Shown here one piece after another: positions 35,626 to 46,020 of a DNA stretch of 64,000 nt; the first letter of the stretch is position 1, and each line of letters starts with the position of its first letter. Both the position numbers and the translations under genes were made by a program. The stretch is from Lithobates sylvaticus (Eukaryota > Chordata > Amphibia > Anura > Ranidae): positions 100,676,888 through 100,740,887 of the forward strand of contig CM053031.1 in NCBI GenBank assembly GCA_028564925.1, given 5' to 3'. The notes under the pieces were generated by a model, which was given only the letters and a program-made list of their open reading frames with translations, did not search any database and was not told the origin of the DNA.

Positions 35626-35799
35626 CAGGGGTCTCCAAACTTTTCACTTCGAGGGCCACATAGTATATTTTACACATACTCGCGGGCCGCAAAACATCAT
35701 TTATAAATAAATCTGCAGCAGTGGAATAGAATAAAATTTGTCTGGCTGCATGATGCACCTGTGTCCTCTGCCCATACCTAAATGCCATAGCCTCATGCC
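35626..35799. mobile_element. hAT-like fragment
   Basis: Begins CAGGGGTCTCCAAACTTTTC, a common hAT terminus, then CGAGGGCCACATAG. The other end and the 8-bp duplication are not found, apparently replaced by the Gypsy fossil. Confidence 0.4.
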
Positions 35800-36265
35800 T
35801 TACATCTGTCTTCCCATCAGAGTCTCCCTGCACATTTGTTAAGCTGACCTGCCCTTCAAGGAAGCTAGGACCAAAATACATTGGCCAATTCCCTATAAAA
35901 AGAAGGATTAACGCTGTTGCTTTTGAATTAAGTTTACCAGAAAATCAAAGCGTTCATCCAGTATTCCACGTGTCCCTCTTGAAGCAATCCATGGCTAACC
36001 CCTTCCCCGACCGAGAATCTGAGACTCCTGCTCCTCTGTTGGTTTAAGGAAATGAGGAATTTGAAGTGGAAGCTGTCCTGGATTTCAGGAAGAGAAGAGG
36101 CCAAACTCAGTTCCTTATAAAATGGAAGGGATATAGTCCTGAGGACAATTCTTGGGAACCCTGATCCGATGTGCACGCGCCACAATTGGTCCAAGCCTAT
36201 CTTCGCCTCCATCCTGAGAAGAAATCCCTAGTGAGCATCCGGAGGCTGCCCTTAAGGGGGGGCAT
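35800..36265 (+). mobile_element. Ty3/Gypsy fossil: integrase C-terminal end with chromodomain
   Basis: Translated pieces read SRKLGPKYIG, VHPVFHVSLLK and, near 36050-36160, FLIKWKGYSPEDNSWEP, the chromodomain found at the end of chromoviral integrases. A G-rich purine tract (36255-36262) precedes the LTR. Fragment of a broken copy, with the rest of pol absent upstream. Distinct from the 31.6-33.2 kb fossil, whose pol ends in RNase H. Confidence 0.75.
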
Positions 36266-37093
36266 TGTAAGGGAACTGTTCGCCCGGCGCTCGCTGGTGC
36301 GCATGTGCGTGCGCGATGGTGCGCACGCGCACTGGTGCGTATACGCGTGCACACTGGTTTGCATGTGCACGTGTGTAAGCAAACCAGTGGGGATCACCAA
36401 GTGTGCGCTGGTGCGCATGCTCGCGCACAAGGGACCACAGGTGCCTGTGCGTGCATATGCGCGCGCATGCCACACGGCGAACACGCGCAGGAGCACGCCT
36501 TAGCGCCAGTTGGCGCCAAGTAGCGTATTTAAAGGGGGCTCCAGCAACAGATCAGTGCTGACTGGTCTTCAGCTGTGTTCCCGTTACTCTGAAACCCGCA
36601 TTATCTGTCTGATTACCTGTTGCTGACCTTGGCTCCCGTTGACCCTGCTCTGAACTCTGCTATATCTGATCTCTGGTTCCTAATCCCGGCTTCCCATCTG
36701 ACCCGTCTCTGCCTGATGTTCCGGTACCCTGCTGCCCGCCTGTTGACGAACCCGGGTTCCCATCTGACCAGTCTCTGCCTGACGCTCCGGTACCCCGCTG
36801 CCTGCCTGTTGACGAACCTATTCCTGTGACCTTGCTTTGATGCCCTGCTCAGCCCAGCATTACTACCCGAGTGTCTGCAACCACAGTCCTGCACCCCGCT
36901 GCGCCTTCCTGCTCTGCAACCACAGTCCTCTGACCAGCTGTGGCTCCCTGCTACTGGATTCTGTGCTTCTATCTGCAGGCACTCGTGTGCCTCCTGTCCT
37001 TTGGCTCCTTCTGTTCCACTCTCAGCGGGACCTGGACTGGAGATACAAGAGAGGCGGACCTCGTCATTTCAGTCTCCCCTTAGGTACGTGACA
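36266..37093 (+). mobile_element. LTR of the chromodomain Gypsy fossil (828 bp)
   Basis: Starts TGTAAGGGAAC right after the purine tract and ends TACGTGACA. It has a GC-rich part with many GCGC/GTGCGC words (36290-36500), a TATTTAAA box near 36525 and a transcribed-like part with three CCCGGTTCC-like 57-bp repeats (36690-36830). Looks whole as an LTR. Confidence 0.65.
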
Positions 37094-38790
37094 CTCAATA
37101 TGTTTGTGATACATGAGGAGATTGAGGGGGTGAGTTGAGAGAAAGATATGGGTGTTGTCAGCATAGAGGTGGTATTGGAAGCCATAGGAGGTTATCAACT
37201 GGCCCAGAGAAGAGGTATAGAGAGAGAAGAGGCCAATTGTGTGGAGTTTATTGAGGAGGAGTGGGTGGTCAACAGTGTCAAAGGCAGCAGAAAGGTCTAA
37301 GAGTATGAGTATGGAGTACTGATCACTGGTTTTAGCAGTTAGTAGTTTGTTAGTGAGTTTTAGTAGGGCAGATTCAGTGGAATGTTGTGGGTTGAAGCCA
37401 GACTGTAGGAGATTGAGAAGGTTGTGGTCAGTGAGATAGCAACTTAAATAGTTGTGGACAAGGCATTCAAGAAGCTTGGAGGCAAATAGGAGCAGAGGAA
37501 TGGGTCTAAAGTTATTCAAACAGGTGGGGTCCAGTGAGGGTTTTTTTAAGTATGGGGGTAACCAGTGTTTGTTTGAGTGGAGAGGGAAAGGTGTCGGAAG
37601 AGAGGGAGAGGTTGAACATGTGGGTTAGAGAGTTTAGGAGCAGGAAGGTGGTCACAGCAATTGTGAGGGGACAGGTGGTGATGTGGGCTGTGGAAAGGAG
37701 TTTGGCAACTTCCTTAGTGGTAACAGGGTTAAAGGAAAAAAATATTGAATGTGGTGTTGGACCTGATGTGATGGTTGGTGGAGGAAGCTGGACGCTGGAT
37801 ATCTCATCATGAATTGTGTCAATTTTGTTTTTGAAGTTATTGGCAAAATCCTGGGAAGTAAGCAAATTGGTGGGTGGAGGCAGTAGGGGGGTGAAGTAAG
37901 GAATTAAGGGTAGAAAAGAGTTGATGAGGTCTGGATGAGAGGGTTTTGATGAGAGTGGTATAGTAGGTTTGGTTAGCAGAGTGGAGGCAGGAGTTGTATT
38001 TGAGAAGGGCAGATTTGTAGAGGGTGAAGTCTTGTATGGATTTAGTTTTACGCCATGCTCGCTCAAGAGCATGGCTGTGTCTCTTGAGACTTCTGGTGTT
38101 GTCTGTTTGCAAGGGCTGTAGCAGGCGAGGCCTACTTGTAGAGAGGGGAGCAAGTGTGTCCAGGGAAGATGACAGTATGTTGTTGTAGACAGAAGTGGCC
38201 AGGTCTGGGCAGGAGAGGGGTGCGAATTTATCATAAAGACAGTCAGTTAGAAAAAAAAAGACAGTCAGTAGCAAAATGAACAAGGGAAAGGTTGAGGTGG
38301 CGAAGGTTCCTGTGGGTAACTGTTTGCAGGTTGGCAGCATGCAAAGTAGGAGACAGGGAGAGTGTGAAACTGATAAGGTTGTGATTGGAGAGAGGAAAAG
38401 GGGTGTTAGAGAGGTTGCAGGGAGTATAGAGGTTAGAGAATACGAGGTCAAGAGTTTTGCCATTGGCGTAAGCGATGGTTTGTGTCCATTGTGTTAGGTT
38501 AAAAGAGGAGGTTAAATTGAGTAGTTGAGAAGTGGCTGAGGTGTTAACATTGATTGGAATGTTAAAGCCATCGAGGATGATGGGAGGTACTGCCAGTAGG
38601 GTAGCCATGTGGAGAAGTCGTTGAGAAAACATGACACTGGGCCGGGGGCGGTAAATTACTGCAATCCTCAGAAAAACTGGGGAAAAAAAGACGAATGGCG
38701 TGCACTTCAAAAGTCACAGTATATGATTTACAGTAGCCATTGACTCCTGCTGCCTCAGCAAAGCCTGTGGAAGTGGGGAGAGCCATTAAA
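37094..38790 (-). mobile_element. L2/CR1-like LINE, endonuclease and RT region
   Basis: On the minus strand 38243-38710 retains APE endonuclease features (DLVFSN and a degraded SDH motif reading SNHNLIS), 37837-38463 the linker, 37512-38234 the RT entry (TLVTPILKK) and 37064-37519 the RT core: [40 protein letters not shown] and a YADN box in place of YADD. Several frameshifts. It is the upstream part of the LINE whose tail lies at 31001-31576. The two are separated by the Gypsy and foldback block, and about 0.6 kb of ORF2 between them is gone. Confidence 0.72.
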
Positions 38791-38866
38791 GACGGGCACA
38801 GTGTTGGCTTGAGTGAGGGCTCAGGTAGCTATAAGGGGAGTGGTGGGGGGAATACTGCTACCTAAA

Positions 38867-39066
38867 TATTCTTACCTTAATGCAGGGAAAACATTAACAT
38901 AAAAAATATTTAAGCTTTAGAACCACTTTTGGAAAATTAAAAGCGCTTAAAAATTTTACCAGCAATTTTTAATTTTTTTTTTAAATTATGCTATGCTAAT
39001 GGAAACATATAACAAATATAAAGTAGGCGTTATCCCAATTTAACTGCAAAAGTGGAAATACAGTGT
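38867..39066 (-). repeat. Dispersed repeat, inverted relative of 1040-1130
   Basis: Shared ordered words with 1040-1130 in opposite orientation. Non-coding. Confidence 0.45.
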
Positions 39067-39289
39067 GCCCTAACAACCATCTTCTGTTGAACAGGAGTGC
39101 CAACAGATGGATTTCAATTTGGCCGATCCCTGCTGAAGTAGCCATCTATGGTCATGTACTGATAGACAAACTGTGTAGCATCAGCCAGACTCAATGGAAC
39201 TGAGCCATAGACAATCCCTCTTTGACACAGACACGTGAACCAAAATAGGAGTACACTCATGCACAAAGAGGCTAATTGACATTCCTATA

Positions 39290-39960
39290 TAGACTAATCA
39301 ACTTTAATAGTCAGACTTACTGGCAATGACAGATAAATAGACTTTGACGGGTTGATTTATGTTGGTGATTTGACTGATTGTCATAGATTCAGAGAGGTAC
39401 TGCCCTACAGATTGGTATTGACAAAAATAGACAGATATCGATGAAGAAGACAAACAGAGCCTGACAGGTTGATTGAAATTCACAAGCACATATGATTCTT
39501 AGCAGGTGTATAAAAAATAGACATAGATCATCATGTATAGAATAGTAAACTGATAAGTAATGCCTGGGAAGACTGAACGAGATGAATACAACAAGTTTTG
39601 TGAAGTGACACAAACAGACATATACAGACTGACACTAATAGACAAACTTACATTGATGGGCAGACTAGAACAATTATAAATAGGTCATGGAAAACAGATG
39701 GGCAGAGATAGGGAAACCAACAATGACATTGATGGCGATCCCACCAACTTGACAGACAGACTAATTGGTACTGACACACTACTTGGCAATAAGAGAAAGA
39801 CTAATTTGCATTGGGAGAAAGACTGATTAGCATTAGGATAGATAGACGGACATAGACAGAAATAGACAGGCAATGTCAAGAAGATATTGATGGACAGGTT
39901 GAATGGTAGATGTAAACCTGGCTGGTGGGTATTGATGGAAAGCTTGACAAGTTGGAAAAG
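39290..39960. repeat. Degenerate GACA/GATA-rich repeat tract
   Basis: Many copies of GACAGACTGATTGACATTGAT-like words at irregular spacing of about 25-35 bp. Too diverged to fix a unit length. It gives long but meaningless minus-strand frames rich in Leu/Ser. Confidence 0.45.
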
Positions 39961-40311
39961 GATTATCACTCCAGATTTCAATGTAATAAATATATAATCA
40001 AAATCTAAATTAGGAATCCCAGCTCAAAGAATTGTAATCTAATAAATAAAATAAATCCCTTTAAGTCAACCTTTTCTATAAACAATTTGCTCCAATGCAG
40101 GCCTAGAAATAAAAAACTGGGGCTTAACATTTATAAGAGCTCCCTGGTACTGCCCACAATTTATGGCACCCTGATGTGCAAATGCTGACCTTCCCTCCTA
40201 TATATTTCTTTGAACACTACTCCTCCCCCTTCCTCTTCTGTGCCTATCAGTCGGCTATTGAGCTTGATGGACAGATGGGTAAGCCAGGAAAAAAAAATCA
40301 ATGGTTCTATA

Positions 40312-40567
40312 TAGGGATGAGCATGATGTAAGTTAGAACATTTTGGGAGTTCGCAGAAAATTAGAATGCCCCATAATGCACTGCAAGATCACAGTGCATT
40401 AGTGTCTTATGATTGGCCAAAGCTTGCACCTGACCTGCATGCTTTGGTCAATCACAGCATGCTCTGCTGAGAGAGCCAGTGGCCAATCATGGCTCAGGGG
40501 GCTAAGTCCACGCCCCACATTATTTAAGGCTGCTGCTTACACGGCGGTGGTTTGCAGGCAGTGTATT

Positions 40568-40568
<1 letters not shown>
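40312..40568. repeat. Dispersed repeat next to the PLE cluster
   Basis: Starts TAGGGATGAGCATGAT, like the TAGGGATGAGCCGAAC start at 59203, and runs to the TA microsatellite. Non-coding. Confidence 0.35.

Positions 40569-40613
<45 letters not shown>
40569..40613. repeat. (TA)n microsatellite at the left edge of the PLE cluster
   Basis: Uninterrupted TA repeat. A second TA tract lies beyond the other edge (51291-51432). Confidence 0.95.
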
Positions 40614-40620
<7 letters not shown>

Positions 40621-41840
40621 TAACAGTAGGCTATAGTGTGCATGAACACTAGCCAGTACCCCTGAGGGATGCTTGGAGTGGAGATAGACACTAGAGAGGT
40701 GTATGCTCTTAATAAAGTAAAATAATTTATTAAAGAAAAATTGTACAAATATATAAATGCTGAATAGAGTTCGGTATGTTTGCATACATAATAGGGTAAG
40801 CTTGTACAGTTTTAACACGTCAACAGCATAAACATACAAACACGTTGTGACAATTAAGAACTTGCTTGATACATGAAAGATAAGGATGATGCCAACATGT
40901 TTCGGACTTTGGTCCTTTGTCAAGGCAACTAGATATCCTTTAGATTCACATCTAAATGTGTGTAAGAATCATAGGGTTAGTACATATAGATTGAGGCAGA
41001 TAATACAGTCATTTAAACCATTGCTGTGTACAACCAATATAATGCATGAAAATTTGTATGGAAGTAAGACAGGTACTCACATGAAATGCCAATATTCATA
41101 TTTGCCACAGGGGAAACCCCTAATCGTGGTGTAGAGAGGTACAAACACTTAAGTGTTATAAAAACATAAGAAAGGTGACCACTGATGGTGGAGAGCTTGC
41201 TAGGAAAGCCTCAGCAGGTTACAAGGTCCAATACAGGGCCTGAGCAAAAAAGCCCAAGTGCTGTAGCAGGCAAATAGCAAAGCCAGGCAGTATATGGCTG
41301 AAAAATAAGGTATAAATATAAGAATAGTAAGGTAGTGGTAATAAAGGTGCATAAGCAGCCCTGTGTGGCAAAGCGCTGTTGTTACCTGGATAGAGGTCGC
41401 TTAAGATGAAGGATCAGTCAGCTCTGGATCATCAGCAGCATGTACTGAGGCCATCTAATGTGTGAGTATATATATAGTTATATAATAACAATCAGCTGGG
41501 TAAAGGTGTGGGGTTTTAAGCTGAAGGATCTGCTGATTGGCTGATTTTGCCTGTGAGGAGAAGGCGCCAAGAGCGCCATAGGTGTATCTCCAATGAGGAC
41601 CTCTGACGGGGCGGCGCCGGGCGTGAGCGCGTCATCAACGGCGGGGTCACGTCCGGCGTCGTGACGTCACCGACGCGGGAAAGGCCGCTGACGACCTGGT
41701 GCGCTCCAAGGTGGAGTGCAAACAGGAAGTGGACCGACGAAATGGTCCGTGATACAGCGGAGAGTTGGCGCATGCGCAAAGGGAAAGCTGCGCATGCTTG
41801 CCAAGTCTTACCCGCGCCGGGTAACCAAGGAGAGGAAAAG
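40614..41840 (-). mobile_element. PLE terminal block, outer minus-strand copy (1227 bp)
   Basis: Same 1227 bp as in 44669-44788 + 46877-47983 and, reversed, 50015-51241. Only a handful of substitutions distinguish the copies. It holds an AATAAA signal, the GGACCAAAGTCCGAAAC-like motif (40900-40920, reversed) and a GC-rich promoter-like part with GTGACGTCAC (41656-41669). This matches the repeated terminal region (pseudo-LTR) known in PLEs. It ends abruptly against the 436-bp array. Confidence 0.75.
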
Positions 41841-44668
41841 CCTCCACTGTGGGGATACTCTTAGTTTAGTGTTAGGACCACAGATATCAGGGTGCCTTGA
41901 CGAGGCTCTGTGGCTTACGCATGCGTTTGCAAATGCGTGCGGACTAAACCCCTGTTTTTAACGCATACTGTTAGACAGGTCAATTTGGTTGTCTGCGAGC
42001 TGGTGGTAAGTAGGCTTGGTTTTTTCCTGGGCATTCCCCAGGTTTTGTTGTTATCTGCTTTAGCCTTCCAATGCCTCTTACTGCGATAGCCAGCTGTAGA
42101 TGGGGGCGGTGGACACGTTTTTGTTAACACATAGTGTTTGTATTGGTCCAGCAACGCACCAACACCTTTGCAGCCATTGTGCAATCTGCTGGGCGTTTGG
42201 TGTGCTCCTGTACCTTTAAGAAGGGGTGGCTCCCCTTCAGTCCACCTGCCCTCATCTACCCATTAGAATGCATGTGCCTCCACTGTGGGGACACTCTTAG
42301 TTTAGTGTTAGGACCACAGATATCAGGGTGCCTTGACGAGGCTCTGTGGCTTACGCATGCGTTTGCAAATGCGTGCGGACTAAACCCCTGTTTTTAACGC
42401 ATACTGTTAGACAGGTCAATTTGGTTGTCTGCGAGCTGGTGGTAAGTAGGCTTGGTTTTTTCCTGGGCATTCCCCAGGTTTTGTTGTTATCTGCTTTAGC
42501 CTTCCAATGCCTCTTACTGCGATAGCCAGCTGTAGATGGGGGCGGTGGACACGTTTTTGTTAACACATAGTGTTTGTATTGGTCCAGCAACGCACCAACA
42601 CCTTTGCAGCCATTGTGCAATCTGCTGGGCGTTTGGTGTGCTCCTGTACCTTTAAGAAGGGTGGCTCCCCTTCAGTCCACCTGCCCTCATCTACCCATTA
42701 GAATGCATGTGCCTCCACTGTGGGGACACTCTTAGTTTAGTGTTAGGACCACAGATATTCATGTGCCTTGACGAGGCTCTGTGGCTTACGCATGCGTTTG
42801 CAAATGCGTGCGGACTAAACCCCTGTTTTTAACGCATACTGTTAGACAGGTCAATTTGGTTGTCTGCGAGCTGGTGGTAAGTAGGCTTGGTTTTTCCTGG
42901 GCATTCCCCGGGTTTTGTTGTTATCTGCTTTAGCCTTCCAATGCCTCTTACTGCGATAGCCAGCTGTAGATGGGGGCGGTGGACACATTTTTGTTAACAC
43001 ATAGTGTTTGTATTGGTCCAGCAACGCACCAACACCTTTGCAGCCATTGTGCAATCTGCTGGGCGTTTGGTGTGCTCCTGTACCTTTAAGAAGGGGTGGC
43101 TCCCCTTCAGTCCACCTGCCCTCATCTACCCATTAGAATGCATGTGCCTCCACTGTGGGGACACTCTTAGTTTAGTGTTAGGACCACAGATATCAGGGTG
43201 CCTTGACGAGGCTCTGTGGCTTACGCATGCGTTTGCAAATGCATGCGGACTAAACCCCTGTTTTTAACGCATACTGTTAGACAGGTCAATTTGGTTGTCT
43301 GCGAGCTGGTGGTAAGTAGGCTTGGTTTTTTCCTGGGCATTCCCCAGGTTTTGTTGTTATCTGCTTTAGCCTTCCAATGCCTCTTACTGCGATAGCCAGC
43401 TGTAGATGGGGGCGGTGGACACGTTTTTGTTAACACATAGTGTTTGTATTGGTCCAGCAACGCACCAACACCTTTGCAGCCATTGTGCAATCTGCTGGGC
43501 GTTTGGTGTGCTCCTGTACCTTTAAGAAGGGGTGGCTCCCCTTCAGTCCACCTGCCCTCATCTACCCATTAGAATGCATGTGCCTCCACTGTGGGGACAC
43601 TCTTAGTTTAGTGTTAGGACCACAGATATCAGGGTGCCTTGACGAGGCTCTGTGGCTTACGCATGCGTTTGCAAATGCGTGCGGACTAAACCCCTGTTTT
43701 TAACGCATACTGTTAGACAGGTCAATTTGGTTGTCTGCGAGCTGGTGGTAAGTAGGCTTGGTTTTTTCCTGGGCATTCCCCAGGTTTTGTTGTTATCTGC
43801 TTTAGCCTTCCAATGCCTCTTACTGCGATAGCCAGCTGTAGATGGGGGCGGTGGACACGTTTTTGTTAACACATAGTGTTTGTATTGGTCCAGCAACGCA
43901 CCAACACCTTTGCAGCCATTGTGCAATCTGCTGGGCGTTTGGTGTGCTCCTGTACCTTTAAGAAGGGGTGGCTCCCCTTCAGTCCACCTGCCCTCATCTA
44001 CCCATTAGAATGCATGTGCCTCCACTGTGGGGACACTCTTAGTTTAGTGTTAGGACCACAGATATCAGGGTGCCTTGACGAGGCTCTGTGGCTTACGCAT
44101 GCGTTTGCAAATGCGTGCGGACTAAACCCCTGTTTTTAACGCATACTGTTAGACAGGTCAATTTGGTTGTCTGCGAGCTGGTGGTAAGTAGGCTTGGTTT
44201 TTTCCTGGGCATTCCCCAGGTTTTGTTGTTATCTGCTTTAGCCTTCCAATGCCTCTTACTGCGATAGCCAGCTGTAGATGGGGGCGGTGGACACGTTTTT
44301 GTTAACACATAGTGTTTGTATTGGTCCAGCAACGCACCAACACCTTTGCAGCCATTGTGCAATCTGCTGGGCGTTTGGTGTGCTCCTGTACCTTTAAGAA
44401 GGGGTGGCTCCCCTTCAGTCCACCTGCCCTCATCTACCCATTAGAATGCATGTGCCTCCACTGTGGGGACACTCTTAGTTTAGTGTTAGGACCACAGATA
44501 TCAGGGTGCCTTGACGAGGCTCTGTGGCTTACGCATGCGTTTGCAAATGCGTGCGGACTAAACCCCTGTTTTTAACGCATACTGTTAGACAGGTCAATTT
44601 GGTTGTCTGCGAGCTGGTGGTAAGTAGGCTTGGTTTTTTCCTGGGCATTCCCCAGGTTTTGTTGTTAT
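41841..44668. repeat. Tandem array of 436-bp units, about 6.5 copies
   Basis: CCTCCACTGTGGGG recurs at 41841, 42277, 42712, 43147, 43583, 44019 and 44455, i.e. every 435-436 bp. The last copy is partial and stops at 44668. Units are nearly identical, with 42712-43146 the most divergent. Each has a near-palindrome CGCATGCGTTTGCAAATGCG and the same non-coding open frames on both strands, which are artefacts of the repeat. The array is sandwiched between two copies of the PLE terminal block. Confidence 0.95.
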
Positions 44669-45014
44669 ATAAATATAACAGTAGGCTATAGTGTGCATGA
44701 ACACTAGCCAGTACCTCTGAGGGATGCTTGGAGTGGAGATAGACACTAGAGAGGTGTATGCTCTTAATAAAGTAAAATAATTTATTAACCACTTCGCGCC
44801 CGCGCTATAGCCGAAAGACGGCTGCAGCGCGGACGCTCTCTGCTGGGAGGACGTCCCTGGACGTCCTCCTGTTTACTTCCCTAATGCGCGCTCCTGAGAG
44901 CGCGCATCGGGGAAGTTCTGTGCTGGCCGTGTCCGTCGGACACAGCCGGTCACAGATCGCTGTAAACGGCCAATCACAGCGGCCGTTTACAGCGAGATCC
45001 AGCTGTCCAATGAG

Positions 45015-45058
45015 AGATGATCTCATATGTTTGCATATGCAAACATATGAGATCATCT
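45015..45058. repeat. Perfect 44-bp palindrome
   Basis: 22-base arms meet at GCAT|ATGC and are fully complementary (AGATGATCTCATATG...CATATGAGATCATCT). Lies in the left part of the TTAA-flanked element, next to a second hairpin with 13-bp arms GCTGTAAACGGCC / GGCCGTTTACAGC. Confidence 0.95.
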
Positions 45059-45189
45059 GTCAGCGCCGCTCTGCCTCCTCACACAGACAGCGTGTGAGGA
45101 GTGAGAGAGGAACGGCGCCGGCGCCGTAAGTAAAAAAAAAGAAAAAAAAAGAAAAAAAATAAAGCGATCTGTCCCGCTGCCACCTGTTC

Positions 45190-46020
45190 CCAGAGTGCCA
45201 TCAGCCACCTGTCCCCAGAGTGCCATCAGCCACCAGTCCCCAGTACCACCAGTCCCCAGTACCATCAGCCACCTGTCCCCAGTACCACCAGTCCCCAGTA
45301 CCACCAGTCCCCCATACCATCAGCCACCAGTCCCCAGTACCACCAGTCCCCAGTACCATCAGCCACCTGTCCCCAGTACCACCAGTCCCCCATACCATCA
45401 GCCACCAGTCCCCAGTACCACCAGTCCCCAGTACCATCAGCCACCTGTCCCCAGTACCACCAGTCCCTAGAGTGCCACCTGTCCCCAGTACCACCTGCCC
45501 CCAGTGCCATCTGTGCCATCTGCCAGTGCCACCTGTCCCCAGTGCCACGTCAGTGCCATCTGTCATCAGTGCCATGTCAGTGCCATCTGTCATCAGTGCC
45601 ACGTCAGTGCCATCTGTCATCAGTGCCATATCAGTGCCACGTGTCATCAGTGCCACGTATCAGTGCCATCTGTCAAAAGTGCCACCTGTCAGTGTCACGT
45701 GCCATCTGTTATCAGTGGCACGTGTCATCAATGCCACGTATCGGTGTCATCTGTCATCAGTGCCACGTATTAGTGCCATCTCTCATCAGTGCCACATGAT
45801 ATCAGTGCCACGTATAAGTTCCATCTGTCAGCAGTGCCACATATTAGTGCCATCTGTCAGTGTCACGTGTCATCAGTGCCCCCGTATTAGTGCCATCTGT
45901 CATCAGTGTCACGTGTCATCAGTGCCCCGTATTAGTGCCATCTGTCATCAGTGCCACATCAGTGTCACGTGTCATCAGTGCCACCTGTCATCAGTGCCAT
46001 GTCAGTGTCACATGTCATTG
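45190..46020. repeat. Two-part minisatellite inside the TTAA-flanked element
   Basis: The first part (to about 45500) alternates CCCCAGTACCACCAGT and CCATCAGCCACCTGT. The second (to about 46020) is built from GTGCCATCTGTCATCA and GTGCCACGT. The Cys/His/Pro-rich plus frames (for example 45220-46146) and Gly/Trp-rich minus frames are translation artefacts of this array. Confidence 0.9.

Noticed and set aside
38840-39990. Possible CRISPR-like or direct-repeat array
   Set aside because: No constant repeat with constant spacer length. Words are degenerate and the context is eukaryotic.
42134-44575. Repeated identical 87- and 89-codon frames on both strands
   Set aside because: They recur every 436 bp because the DNA repeats. 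Both strands are open, with no domain resemblance.
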